64,000 bases of DNA. It comes from Litchfieldella rifensis (GTDB taxonomy: Bacteria > Pseudomonadota > Gammaproteobacteria > Pseudomonadales > Halomonadaceae). A program made the translations under genes and the position numbers. A model generated the notes under the pieces. It did no database searches and was not told the DNA's origin. It saw only the letters and a list, made by a program, of their open reading frames with translations. Where the stretch lies: assembly GCF_042646605.1 (NCBI RefSeq), contig NZ_JBHRUG010000002.1:186001-250000 (forward strand), in the 5' to 3' direction. Positions 54,271-62,750 of the stretch are shown in pieces; position 1 is the first letter of the stretch; each line of letters opens with the position of its first letter.

Positions 54271-55548
54271 ATGCAACTCAAGTCGTACTGGCTGGATACC
54301 GCCCCCGCATTCACCGGCGTCTCGAAGGAGCCGGTGGCGGGCAAGGCGGATGTGGTCGTCGTCGGGGGCGGGCTCACCGGCTCTTCGGCCGCGCTGGCCC
54401 TGGCGAAGAAGGGCGCGCGCGTCGTGCTTTGCGAGGCGGAGACCGTGGGCAGCGCCGCATCAGGCCGCAACGGCGGCATGTGCAACAACGGTTTCGCCCA
54501 GGACTACGCCGCCATGTCGGCGAAGCTGGGCGTGGAAACGGCCAACCGCCTCTATCGCGCCTTCGATGCGGGGGTGGACACGGTGGAGCGGCTGGTGCGG
54601 GAAGAGGGCATCGACTGCAGCTTCGCGCGCACGGGCAAACTCAAGCTGGCCGCGAAACCCGAGCACTACGACAAGCTGGCCCGCACCCAGGAGTTGCTCG
54701 CCGCCCAAGCGGATCCCGACACGCGCATGGTGTCTCGCGCGGACCTGCCGAGCGAGGTGGGCTCGCAGCGCTACTACGGCGGCATGATCTTCGAGAAGGG
54801 TGCCGGCATGCATGTCGGACGCTACGTGACGGGCCTGGCGGAGGCCGCGGCCCGTCGCGGCGCACAAATCCATCAGCACACGCCCGTCATGGGGCTGCGC
54901 GCCCTGCCCGGCGGGGGCCACGAGGTCACCACACCCCAAGGACGCATCACCGCGTCTCAGGTGCTGCTCGCCAGCGGTACTTCCCAGGTGGGCCCGCTGG
55001 GCTGGATCCGACGCCGTATCGTGCCGGTGGGGGCCTTCATTATCGTGACCGAGCCGCTGCCGGTCGAGGTGCTGGACCGGCTCCTGCCGACCCGGCGCAT
55101 GACGGTGGACACCAAGAACCTGGTGAACTATTGCCGGGTGACCCCGGACAACCGCTTGCTTTATGGAGGGCGCGCCCGCTTCGCCGTCTCCAATCCGAAG
55201 TCGGATGCCGAGAGTGGCGCTATCCTGCGCAAATCCATGGTCGAGATGTTCCCGGAACTGGCCGACGTCCGGATCGACTATTGCTGGGGCGGCATGGTGG
55301 ATATGACCCGCGATCGCCTGCCTCGGGCCGGTGAGCGCAACGGGATTTTCTATTCCATGGGTTACAGCGGCCACGGCACGCAGATGTCGACCTACATGGG
55401 GACGGTGATGGCCGAGGTGATGGACGGGCGCACCGAGCTTAATCCGTGGAAAGACTTCGACTGGCCGGCCATTCCCGGTCACTTCGGCCCCCCCTGGTTC
55501 TTGCCCATCGTGGGCGCCTATTTCCGTCTCAAGGATCGATTCCTATGA
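54271..55548 (+). CDS. FAD-dependent oxidoreductase (DAO family, PuuB-like)
   Basis: A 425-residue flavoprotein with VVVVGGGLTGSSAALALAKKG near residue 28, GSAASGRNGGMCNNGF, typical of gamma-glutamylputrescine oxidase and related amine oxidases, and the late YSMGYSGHGTQMSTYMG flavin-site segment. It overlaps the aldehyde dehydrogenase gene by 4 bp, so its aldehyde product is probably the next enzyme's substrate. A decayed fragment of it is seen at 61103. Distinct from the SRNWGWCRQQ oxidases at 42969 and 59547. Confidence 0.9.
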   Translation: MQLKSYWLDTAPAFTGVSKEPVAGKADVVVVGGGLTGSSAALALAKKGARVVLCEAETVGSAASGRNGGMCNNGFAQDYAAMSAKLGVETANRLYRAFDAGVDTVERLVREEGIDCSFARTGKLKLAAKPEHYDKLARTQELLAAQADPDTRMVSRADLPSEVGSQRYYGGMIFEKGAGMHVGRYVTGLAEAAARRGAQIHQHTPVMGLRALPGGGHEVTTPQGRITASQVLLASGTSQVGPLGWIRRRIVPVGAFIIVTEPLPVEVLDRLLPTRRMTVDTKNLVNYCRVTPDNRLLYGGRARFAVSNPKSDAESGAILRKSMVEMFPELADVRIDYCWGGMVDMTRDRLPRAGERNGIFYSMGYSGHGTQMSTYMGTVMAEVMDGRTELNPWKDFDWPAIPGHFGPPWFLPIVGAYFRLKDRFL

Positions 55549-57005
55549 TCTCACCCATCGCCCATCTCAGGAACGCGGACCGTCTCGATCGCATGTTCAT
55601 CGACGGCGAGTGGACCTTACCCGAACTCTTGACCCGAACCGGTGTCATCGACCCCTCGACGGAGGAGTCCGTCGCCGAGATCGCCCTGGGCAGCAGCACG
55701 GATGTCGACACGGCGGTGGCCGCGGCGAAGCGCGCGTTCGCAGGCTGGGCCGCCACCTCGCCCGAGAGCCGGGCCCAGTTTCTGGATCGCATCCACGCCC
55801 TGATCCTCGAGCGCGCGGAACTGTTCGCCCATGCCCTCTCGCTGGAAATGGGTGCACCCATCGGCTACGCGCGCAGCACTCAGGTGAAGCTTGCGGCGGA
55901 GCACATCCGCGTGGCGCGGGACAATCTGGCCACCTATCCCTTCGTCACCCATCGCGGCACCACGGCCATCCGGCGCGAGCCGATTGGGGTATGCGGCCTG
56001 ATCACTCCCTGGAACTGGCCGCTCTACCAGATCACCGCCAAGGTGGGCCCCGCCCTGGCGGCGGGGTGTACGGTGGTGCTCAAGCCCAGTGAGCTGTCAC
56101 CCCTGAGTGCCCTGCTCTTCGCCGAGGTGGTGCAGGACGCCGGCCTTCCGGCGGGCGTCTTCAACCTCATCAACGGTGATGGTCCCGGGGTCGGCGCGGC
56201 CCTGTCGGCCCATCCCGACGTGGACATGATCTCGCTGACCGGCTCGACCCGGGCCGGTGTCCTGGTGAGCCAGGCGGCCGCCCCGACGGTGAAACGGGTG
56301 GCTCTGGAACTCGGGGGCAAGTCCCCCAACGTCATCCTGCCGGATGCGGACCTGAGCCGTGCCATCGCGCCCGGCGTGGCGGCCGCTTTCCGCAACCTCG
56401 GGCAGTCCTGCAGCGCGCCAACGCGCATGATCGTGCCCCGCCAGCACCTCCAGGAGGTGGAGCGTCTCGTGTGCGAGGCGGTATCCGGGATGGTCGTCGG
56501 CGATCCGTGCTCGGAGGCGACGACCCATGGCCCCCTGGCCAACCGCGCCCAGTTCGAGCGGGTGCGGGAGATGATCGACGTCGGAATCGCCGAAGGCGCA
56601 CGGCTCGTGTGTGGCGGCCCTGGCCGACCCGAGGGTCTGACCCGGGGCTTCTACGTCCGTCCCACCGTCTTCTCCGAGGTGCGGTCCCGAATGAGGATCG
56701 CTCAGGAGGAAATTTTCGGGCCGGTCCTCTGTGTCATTCCCTATGACAGTGTCGATGAGGCCGTGGCGATCGCCAACGACACCATCTACGGCCTCGGCGC
56801 CCATGTCCAGAGCGGGGATCTCGAGACCGCACGGTCCGTGGCGGCGCGGATCCGCTCCGGTCAGGTCCACCTCAACTACCCGGCCTGGGACCCCAACGCG
56901 CCCTTCGGTGGGTACAAGCGTTCGGGAAACGGCCGCGAATACGGCATCGAGGGCATGGAAGAGTATCTGGAAACGAAAGCCGTCGTCGGCTTCCAGCAGG
57001 CCTGA
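55545..57005 (+). CDS. NAD-dependent aldehyde dehydrogenase
   Basis: A 486-residue aldehyde dehydrogenase with TPWNWPLYQITAK, catalytic E255 in LELGGKSPNVILPDADL, C289 in NLGQSCSAPTRM and the C-terminal PFGGYKRSGNGREYG. The start in ATGA overlaps the oxidase stop, showing translational coupling with the amine oxidase. Resembles betaine-aldehyde and related dehydrogenases but lacks clear diagnostic residues. Confidence 0.93.
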   Translation: MISPIAHLRNADRLDRMFIDGEWTLPELLTRTGVIDPSTEESVAEIALGSSTDVDTAVAAAKRAFAGWAATSPESRAQFLDRIHALILERAELFAHALSLEMGAPIGYARSTQVKLAAEHIRVARDNLATYPFVTHRGTTAIRREPIGVCGLITPWNWPLYQITAKVGPALAAGCTVVLKPSELSPLSALLFAEVVQDAGLPAGVFNLINGDGPGVGAALSAHPDVDMISLTGSTRAGVLVSQAAAPTVKRVALELGGKSPNVILPDADLSRAIAPGVAAAFRNLGQSCSAPTRMIVPRQHLQEVERLVCEAVSGMVVGDPCSEATTHGPLANRAQFERVREMIDVGIAEGARLVCGGPGRPEGLTRGFYVRPTVFSEVRSRMRIAQEEIFGPVLCVIPYDSVDEAVAIANDTIYGLGAHVQSGDLETARSVAARIRSGQVHLNYPAWDPNAPFGGYKRSGNGREYGIEGMEEYLETKAVVGFQQA

Positions 57006-57080
57006 CGACCACGACAGCCCCGGCGCAATGCCATTCACCAACGACATCATTTTCACTTGCGATCAGGCACGGGAGCCATC

Positions 57081-57800
57081 ATGACCACAGCCGTAATGCT
57101 ACATCGCGCCGACGGCGCCCCCCTCACCACCGCATTCCGCAAGACGCCCTTCGGGGAGGCGGACCCCTTCGCGCCGCATCGTGAAATTGCCTGGGAGGGA
57201 CCGGAGGCGATGGCCGCGGGCCGTGTCAGCTTCGCGGGAGAGCTCGAAGTTTCGAGCTTCCCGCACACCGAAACCATCGTGGTCGTCGAGGGCGAGCTGA
57301 CGCTGACCGAAACCGGCGCGGAGCCGTTGGTCGTCGGTCCCGGCTGGGGGGTCGTGGTGGGTCGTGGAACCGACGTTCAGATCCGGGCCCAGGCCGGCAC
57401 CCGCTTCGTGTTTTGCGCGGCCGCCGGGGATGCTTCACCGATGCCTGGCCTCACCTCGCTCCGTCCAGACGCCAACTTCAAACCATCCGCGACCCTGCCC
57501 GCCGAAGTCCTGCTTGGCCCGGCCCCGGAATGCCGCAGCGATAACGTCTTTACCGACGAGCAGACGCAGTGTCTCGCCGGCACGTGGGATTCCACCGGTT
57601 ATCATCGGATCATTCGGCCTCAGGGCAAGAATGAGTTCATGTATCTGGTGGCGGGCAGTGTGAAGTTTGCCCTCCCCGAGGGCGGCGCGCTGACGGTGAA
57701 CGCCGGCGAATCGCTCTTCGTGCCCAAGGGCGCCCCCATCGGATGGGAAAGCACCGAGCGCGTAGCCAAGTTCTACGTCGTCCAAGACGTCCAGGACTGA
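57081..57800 (+). CDS. Double-cupin protein (cupin_3 type)
   Basis: A 239-residue protein with two cupin halves: FPHTETIVVVEGELTLTE and later GKNEFMYLVAGSVKFALPEGG. Such small bicupins bind a metal and appear with amine-oxidation genes, where they may act as (S)-ureidoglycine-like or sensor enzymes; no function is assigned. GGGAG precedes the ATG. Its last codons and downstream sequence are repeated at 61170-61227. Confidence 0.85.
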   Translation: MTTAVMLHRADGAPLTTAFRKTPFGEADPFAPHREIAWEGPEAMAAGRVSFAGELEVSSFPHTETIVVVEGELTLTETGAEPLVVGPGWGVVVGRGTDVQIRAQAGTRFVFCAAAGDASPMPGLTSLRPDANFKPSATLPAEVLLGPAPECRSDNVFTDEQTQCLAGTWDSTGYHRIIRPQGKNEFMYLVAGSVKFALPEGGALTVNAGESLFVPKGAPIGWESTERVAKFYVVQDVQD

Positions 57801-57849
57801 GACGAAACGCGCCGGAGAAGCATCGGCTTCTTCCGGCCCCCCTCCATTG

Positions 57850-57879
57850 CTACGCCAACTCGTTGGGATAACCCGCTTC
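57850..57879 (-). pseudogene. copZ C-terminal fragment
   Basis: On the minus strand it reads EAGYPNELA and stop, nearly the EAGYPNELV end of copZ at 61288. The plus-strand flank (57779-57836) also matches 61170-61227. So the junction of cupin end and copZ end occurs at both 57.8 and 61.2 kb. Confidence 0.78.
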
Positions 57880-57885
57880 CACCGG

Positions 57886-58281
57886 TTATTTCGAATCGAC
57901 TGCCGCGACGGCGTCGATTTCCACCAGATAGCCGTAATGAAGTTCGGGAACGGGTACCACGGCGCGGGCTGGCTTGATGTCGCCGAGAGCGTCGGCATAG
58001 ACCGAATTGAATTGTGGCCAATTCTCCACGCCGACAATATACGCGGTTACCTTCAAAAGGCGTTCCGGCGAACTGCCGGCAGCCCTTACCACCGCCAGCA
58101 GATTGTCCAGCGCCTGCCGTGCCTGATCCTGGAAAGAGACCTCGGGAGCATGGGTGCCGTCGGGACGAACCGGCAGTTGGCCCGACACATGGACCATCCC
58201 GCCACAGACCGTGGCCTGGACATAGTGGCCGGCCGGCGCGGGGGCCTGATCCGTCAGGACTGTTGCAATACTATCGCCCAT
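57886..58281 (-). CDS. RidA/YjgF-family protein
   Basis: A 131-residue RidA-fold protein that hydrolyses reactive enamines/imines formed by PLP enzymes and flavin oxidases. Visible: GMVHVSGQLPV, QARQALDNLLAVV, and the late ARAVVPVPELHYGYLVEIDAVA, where the usual Arg-Thr is Arg-Ala. The start shares one base with the upstream stop (TGATG). Natural partner of the DAO oxidases. Confidence 0.9.
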   Translation of the reverse strand: MGDSIATVLTDQAPAPAGHYVQATVCGGMVHVSGQLPVRPDGTHAPEVSFQDQARQALDNLLAVVRAAGSSPERLLKVTAYIVGVENWPQFNSVYADALGDIKPARAVVPVPELHYGYLVEIDAVAAVDSK

Positions 58282-59444
58282 CACCAGCCTCCAAATCGCG
58301 GCCATTCGGCCTCAATGACATCGGAACCGTCGCGAACCACCTGATAGCTGCCATGCTGGGCGCCGGTGGCACAGGCATGATTGGGCAGGATGCGGAGCCG
58401 GGTGCCGATCGGCAGATCGGGAAGGGTACCCGTTGAGCCGGGGCGCAGGGCGATAACGCCGTGCTCCTGGTTGGCATCCGCCACGATCAGGTCGTCATAG
58501 GGCTTGCCGTGCTCGTCGCAGACCAGGCCGTAACCCTGGTCGACCTCCTGTTTGGCGGTGCCGCGATCCCGGGACATGGCCATCCAGCCCGCATCGACGA
58601 GAATCCATCCCTTGTCCGGCTGGTGGCCGATAACCGTCGCCAGTACCGAGAGGGCGATATCATCGACCTTGCAGACGCCGATACCGGCCATGACCAGGTC
58701 AAAGAAGACGAAAACGCCGGCCCTGACTTCGGTGATCCCGCTGAGGTCCCGGCTGAAATGGGCCGTGGGCGTGGACCCGACACTGACCACCGGGCATGGC
58801 AACCCGGCTTCACGCAGGGCTTGTGCCGCCCTGACCGCGCCCGCGCGTTCCTCTTCGGCGCACTGCTCGAGCGCCGCCCGGCCCCGAGCGGAATAGCTGC
58901 CGCCGGCATGGGTGAGCACCCCGCGCAACTCAGCACCCCCCTCGTGGAGGGCGCGGCCGATCTCTACCAGTTTTTCGGTGTCGTCCGGCAGCACGCCCGA
59001 ACGATGGCCGTCGCAATCGATTTCAATCAGCGCGGGAATGCGGGTGTTCGATTCGCGAGAAGCGTCGGCGACCAGGCGCGCCTGTTCGACACTGTCGAGA
59101 ATGACGGCAAGGTCCACACCTGCGGCGCGCAAGGCCAGCACCCGGCCCAATTTGCCGGGCGCGATGCCGACGGCATAGGTGATGTCGCGCACACCGGCCG
59201 TAGCGAACTGCTCCGCCTCCTTCAACGTCGACACCGTTGCCGGACCCGCGTCGCTCATCATGACCCGCCTGGCCGCCTCCACCGATTTCGTTGTTTTCAG
59301 ATGCGGCCGCAACCTGGGCCCTAGGGTGGCCAGGTGGGATTTCAGACGCTGGACGTTACGGTCCATGCGGTCCGCATCGAGGATCAGACACGGGGTTTCG
59401 ATGGTTTGAAGCGTGGCTCTCGCCACGGCAGCCTGATTCACCAT
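58281..59444 (-). CDS. D-threonine aldolase / D-serine dehydratase-like PLP enzyme
   Basis: A 387-residue fold-type III PLP protein (alanine-racemase N-terminal domain). The PLP lysine is in RPHLKTTKS near residue 50; the C-terminal metal-binding-type His and Cys appear in NHACATG. Enzymes of this family split D-threonine or 3-hydroxy-D-aspartate, or dehydrate D-serine. AGGAGAG precedes the start. It is coupled to ridA and follows the second SRNWGWCRQQ oxidase gene, so a D-amino-acid pathway is suggested. Confidence 0.88.
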   Translation of the reverse strand: MVNQAAVARATLQTIETPCLILDADRMDRNVQRLKSHLATLGPRLRPHLKTTKSVEAARRVMMSDAGPATVSTLKEAEQFATAGVRDITYAVGIAPGKLGRVLALRAAGVDLAVILDSVEQARLVADASRESNTRIPALIEIDCDGHRSGVLPDDTEKLVEIGRALHEGGAELRGVLTHAGGSYSARGRAALEQCAEEERAGAVRAAQALREAGLPCPVVSVGSTPTAHFSRDLSGITEVRAGVFVFFDLVMAGIGVCKVDDIALSVLATVIGHQPDKGWILVDAGWMAMSRDRGTAKQEVDQGYGLVCDEHGKPYDDLIVADANQEHGVIALRPGSTGTLPDLPIGTRLRILPNHACATGAQHGSYQVVRDGSDVIEAEWPRFGGW

Positions 59445-59546
59445 TGTATTGACTCTCCTGATTCTACATTTCGCTGCGTGACAGCCTGTTTAAGACGCAG
59501 CCCGGACGAAGCGTCGCCGGCGATAAACAGCAGTTGCCGGTTGCTA

Positions 59547-60869
59547 TTAAATCGCGCCCACCTCCACCTTCGAGCCATCGATCAAGCGCGAGAGGTGATA
59601 GGGTTTGGGATCGACACAGGGGGTATCGTTGGCGACCAGGTCAGCCGCCAAATGGCCGATCCCCGGACCCAGGCCGAAGCCATGTCCGGAACAACCCGCC
59701 GCCAGGAAGAAGCCTGACATCCCATCCACGGCGGAGATCACCGGCACGGCATCGGGCGTGCAGTCCACATAGCCCCCCCAGGACTCGGCCACTTCGACGT
59801 TCGCCAGCGCCGGGAACCGCTTTCTGACCCGCTTCAGAATCTCGGCAATGGCCTCGGATCTGGGCGCGGGATCGAGCACACGAATGCGCTCCAACGCGGA
59901 GGGCTTATCCGAACCCCAGCCAGCCAATCCTTCCGGGCCGTGAATGAAAGACTGGCCGATGCCGAACTCCATGGCGCCCAACCGCTTGATGAACATGGGC
60001 AGGAAGGCCTTCCCATAGCGCAGGCCCTGGGGCGTGAGTTCAAGCCGTGCCTTGCCACTGATGGCCATCGTATAACTGCCATCGAGGCGGCGGGTGAGCG
60101 CGCAGTCCGGCGTGTAGAGTACATCCCCGATATTCGGCATCGGGCGCGTACGCAGCGCGGTCTGGCGCACGCTCGCCTGGGGGAAACGAAGCCCGTGCCG
60201 CCGAAGGAACGCCGATGCCCAGGCACCGGCGGCACACAGGACCGCCTGGGTGCGGATAACCCCTTTTTCGGTGATCACGCCCGTGACCGCGCCATTGGTA
60301 ATATCGAGACCGTGGGCGGCGCAGTTCTGGTGGATGCTGGCGCCAAGCGCGCGCGCACCCTCGGCAATCCCCGGCGCCGCGATGGCGGGCTCCGCCTTGC
60401 CATCATCAACGGAGTGGACGCCGCCCAGCCATTGCCGCCCCACGGCCGGAATCGCGGAGGTCGCCTCTGCGGGGCTCAGTATCTTCGTATTGATATCGAA
60501 CTGGTGCGCCGTCTCCAGCCAATTTTCCCATTCGGCGAGCTGCTTGGCATCATCGGTTGCGTACTTGAGGCCGCAGCGGCGAAACCCGAGATCGGTGCCA
60601 ATCTCCGCCGTGAGTTCGCCCCATAGCCGCATCGCTGCACCGGAGAGCGGCAGTTCGCGGGCATCACGGTTCTGCTGTCGGCACCAGCCCCAGTTACGAC
60701 TCGACTGTTCGCAGCCGACATAGCCCTTCTCGATCAGGGCGACTGACAGGCCCCGTCTGGCCAGGAAATAAGCTGCAGTGGCGCCGACGATGCCGCCACC
60801 AATGACAACGACGTCAGCAGAGGAAGGAAGACTCTCATCGCTTGGGATGTACTTTATCGATGGTGACAC
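59547..60869 (-). CDS. FAD-dependent amino-acid/amine oxidoreductase (DAO family, copy 2)
   Basis: A 440-residue paralogue of 42969-44294: VVIGGGIVGATAAYFLARRG, the same SSRNWGWCRQQNRDARELPL block and the C-terminal CSGHGFGLGPGIGHLAADL. The apparent start is GTG at 60869 with AAGGT upstream. First gene of the oxidase-aldolase-ridA operon. RidA and the D-amino-acid-type lyase downstream favour a D-amino acid or hydroxy-amino acid substrate, by inference only. Confidence 0.88.
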   Translation of the reverse strand: MSPSIKYIPSDESLPSSADVVVIGGGIVGATAAYFLARRGLSVALIEKGYVGCEQSSRNWGWCRQQNRDARELPLSGAAMRLWGELTAEIGTDLGFRRCGLKYATDDAKQLAEWENWLETAHQFDINTKILSPAEATSAIPAVGRQWLGGVHSVDDGKAEPAIAAPGIAEGARALGASIHQNCAAHGLDITNGAVTGVITEKGVIRTQAVLCAAGAWASAFLRRHGLRFPQASVRQTALRTRPMPNIGDVLYTPDCALTRRLDGSYTMAISGKARLELTPQGLRYGKAFLPMFIKRLGAMEFGIGQSFIHGPEGLAGWGSDKPSALERIRVLDPAPRSEAIAEILKRVRKRFPALANVEVAESWGGYVDCTPDAVPVISAVDGMSGFFLAAGCSGHGFGLGPGIGHLAADLVANDTPCVDPKPYHLSRLIDGSKVEVGAI

Positions 60870-60987
60870 GGCAGGTGACCTTATGTGTTTTCAGGATTAT
60901 CGAACGTCAGCCGAAGCCGAGGAGGACCCTCAATGCGATCTCTCCGATCACTGCCCGATCGCCTGTAGCAGCCCGCCCGATATTCGC

Positions 60988-61005
60988 TATACCGAAATCA
61001 GTATA
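60988..61005. promoter_or_regulatory. TATAC-GTATA dyad upstream of the oxidase operon
   Basis: TATAC and GTATA flank 8 bp (TATACCGAAATCAGTATA), about 120 bp before the oxidase start. It resembles GTATAC-type operators used by many GntR proteins. The rest of 60870-61102 is featureless. Confidence 0.4.
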
Positions 61006-61102
61006 CGGTCCACGCTGTGGCATTAGTTGCTGCTTTCTTGGGGCTAACAAAGAGAAAATGTCAAAAGTGCGCGCGAAAATGGCAGGATTTCTATGACATC
61101 CA

Positions 61103-61227
61103 ATGGGCTGTCGGAGGTCTGCGCCCGGTCCCAGGCGGGGGTATGAGGTCACCACACCGAAAGGACGCACGTCCAAGCCGTCTAGGACTGAGAAGAAACG
61201 CGCCAGAGAATCGCCTTCTTCCGGCTC
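61103..61227 (+). pseudogene. Composite remnant: amine-oxidase fragment fused to cupin 3' end
   Basis: 61103-61168 encodes YEVTTPKGRT within a stretch like the PuuB-like oxidase (HEVTTPQGRI, near 54920). It joins at about 61170 to a copy of the cupin tail and its downstream sequence (compare 57779-57836: shared GGACTGAGA, GAAACGCGCC and TTCTTCCGG). No intact frame remains. Confidence 0.72.
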
Positions 61228-61243
61228 GCTGAGAGGTTCTGTG

Positions 61244-61285
61244 AAAATGAGGGGGCCGAAGATGTCTTACCTTCGGCCCCCTCAT
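61244..61285 (-). terminator. Terminator of copZ
   Basis: ATGAGGGGGCCGAAG (61247-61261) and its exact complement 61271-61285 form a 15-bp stem with a 9-base loop, followed on the minus strand by TTTC. It begins just past the copZ stop. Confidence 0.8.
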
Positions 61286-61287
61286 TA

Positions 61288-61491
61288 CTACACCAGCTCG
61301 TTGGGATAACCCGCTTCCTCGAGGACAGCAGCAATGGCTGCCGAATCGGCGGTGCCCTCGACCGTTACCTGTTGATTGTCGAGATCGATGCCTACGTTGG
61401 CGTCGGCATCCACTGTCTTGATCGCGGTCGTAACGGTTGAGGCGCAGTGGCCACAGGTCATTTTAGGTACCTTGAGCTTCAGCATGGTCAT
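61288..61491 (-). CDS. copZ: Copper chaperone CopZ (copy 1)
   Basis: A 67-residue single heavy-metal-associated domain with the Cu(I) site MTCGHC near residues 11-16. Delivers Cu(I) to CopA. AGGAGA is close upstream of the first ATG; a second ATG two codons later is also possible. Own CueR-type promoter at 61513-61543 and a terminator right after, so it is a single-gene transcript. Very like copy 2. Confidence 0.95.
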   Translation of the reverse strand: MTMLKLKVPKMTCGHCASTVTTAIKTVDADANVGIDLDNQQVTVEGTADSAAIAAVLEEAGYPNELV

Positions 61492-61512
61492 TCTCCTGGG
61501 TTGGGAATTCTC

Positions 61513-61543
61513 AGCGTAAAGCTTCCCACTATTGGAAGGTCAA
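61513..61543 (-). promoter_or_regulatory. CueR-type promoter of copZ copy 1
   Basis: On the minus strand TTGACC and TACGCT are separated by 19 bp containing CTTCCAATAGTGGGAAG, 22 bp before the start codon. Same layout as the copA promoter. Confidence 0.88.
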
Positions 61544-61773
61544 GCGCTGAACAAAAAAGCTACCACCCCTTTAAGGCTTTGGGATGTCGCTGCAATGACT
61601 GTCATTGCTGCTGTCAGGATTGGCTGATCGAGCGGCAGTGGCGGGGATAAAACGACTTGCCGTCAAAGCACCTAGTATTGTAAAAAGTATTATGTAGACA
61701 ATATGTCTCTCAAATGCACTGGTGATGCCGACCGTGTCATGGCGACGGCGCGATCAGCGCCTTCGGCCTACCC

Positions 61774-61977
61774 TCAAGGCTGCGCCGATACGCTGGGATA
61801 GCCGGCTGCCTCGATGGCGGTGGCCAAGGCCGCTGCCTCGGCGGTGCTCTCGATCGTCACTTGCTGCTTTTCGAGATCGATTTCCACTGTGGCGTCGGCA
61901 TCTACGGACTTGATCGCGGTGGTAACGGCTGAGGTGCAATGGCCGCAGGTCATATCGGGAACGATGAGCTTCAACAT
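61774..61977 (-). CDS. copZ: Copper chaperone CopZ (copy 2)
   Basis: A 67-residue heavy-metal-associated domain with MTCGHC near residues 10-15 and C-terminal AAGYPSV. AAGGAGAT precedes the ATG. It has its own CueR box at 62016-62046. It shares most residues with copy 1, so the pair is a local duplication including the promoter. The 280 bp between the two copies hold the copy 1 promoter and no terminator that I can recognise. Confidence 0.94.
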   Translation of the reverse strand: MLKLIVPDMTCGHCTSAVTTAIKSVDADATVEIDLEKQQVTIESTAEAAALATAIEAAGYPSVSAQP

Positions 61978-62015
61978 GATCCATCTCCTTCAGGGCTTCA
62001 GGGGTAGAAAATCCC

Positions 62016-62046
62016 AGCGTAAAGCTTCCCATTATTGGAAGGTCAA
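62016..62046 (-). promoter_or_regulatory. CueR-type promoter of copZ copy 2
   Basis: TTGACC and TACGCT 19 bp apart on the minus strand, core CTTCCAATAATGGGAAG, nearly identical to the copy 1 promoter. The remaining 62047-62339 before cueR shows no clear operator for cueR itself. Confidence 0.88.
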
Positions 62047-62339
62047 GCACTGATCTCGCACTGGGGATGATTCAAGCATTCAGGGGGCGCGCCTGACAAA
62101 CCCCTGACGTCAGTGCAAGGCACTCGGGACCCGGCAGTGGTTGAGTCGGTGCTAGGCCCTATAGTGGAAAAAGACATTCTTCATTGCCCAGGATACTCGC
62201 GAACTTGCAAGCTGGGGCGGCTGGGACGATAAGGGTGAGAGGGCAGGCAGGATATGGCTCAAGCAGCCAGTGGCCAACGAGCAGGGGTGAGGCAGGCGTA
62301 CCCCCTATGGTTTGGAAGCGGGAGAGCAGGAGGTAACTG

Positions 62340-62750
62340 ATGAATATCGGAGAAGCGGCAAAGGCATCCGGTATCTCTGGCAAGATGATCCGGTATTACG
62401 AAAGCGTCGGCCTCATTCCTGAAGTCAACCGGACAGAGGCAGGCTATAGAGTGTTCAGCGAAAAGGACATTCATATGCTGCGCTTCATCTCCCGTGCACG
62501 AAGCCTTGGATTCTCGGTGGAACAGATGTGTGATCTGCTGGCTCTCTGGCAGGATCGCCACCGCGCCAGCTCGGATGTGAAGGCCGTCGCGCAGGCCCAT
62601 ATCGAAGAATTGGACAACAAGATCGAGAAGCTGAAGGCGATGCGACAGACCCTGCAGTACTTGGCCAATCACTGCCATGGCGATCATCGCCCGGATTGCC
62701 CGATACTCGGCGATCTGGCCGGTGTGACTGACGAAATTTTGACTATCTAG
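62340..62750 (+). CDS. cueR: Copper-responsive MerR-family regulator CueR
   Basis: A 136-residue MerR protein: N-terminal winged helix MNIGEAAKASGISGKMIRYYE, long dimerisation helix, and the metal loop C112-x7-C120 (CHGDHRPDC) at the same positions as in E. coli CueR. Activates promoters with 19-bp spacers when Cu(I) binds; five such promoters are seen here. GGAGGT before the ATG is a strong ribosome site. Divergent from copZ copy 2. Confidence 0.95.
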   Translation: MNIGEAAKASGISGKMIRYYESVGLIPEVNRTEAGYRVFSEKDIHMLRFISRARSLGFSVEQMCDLLALWQDRHRASSDVKAVAQAHIEELDNKIEKLKAMRQTLQYLANHCHGDHRPDCPILGDLAGVTDEILTI

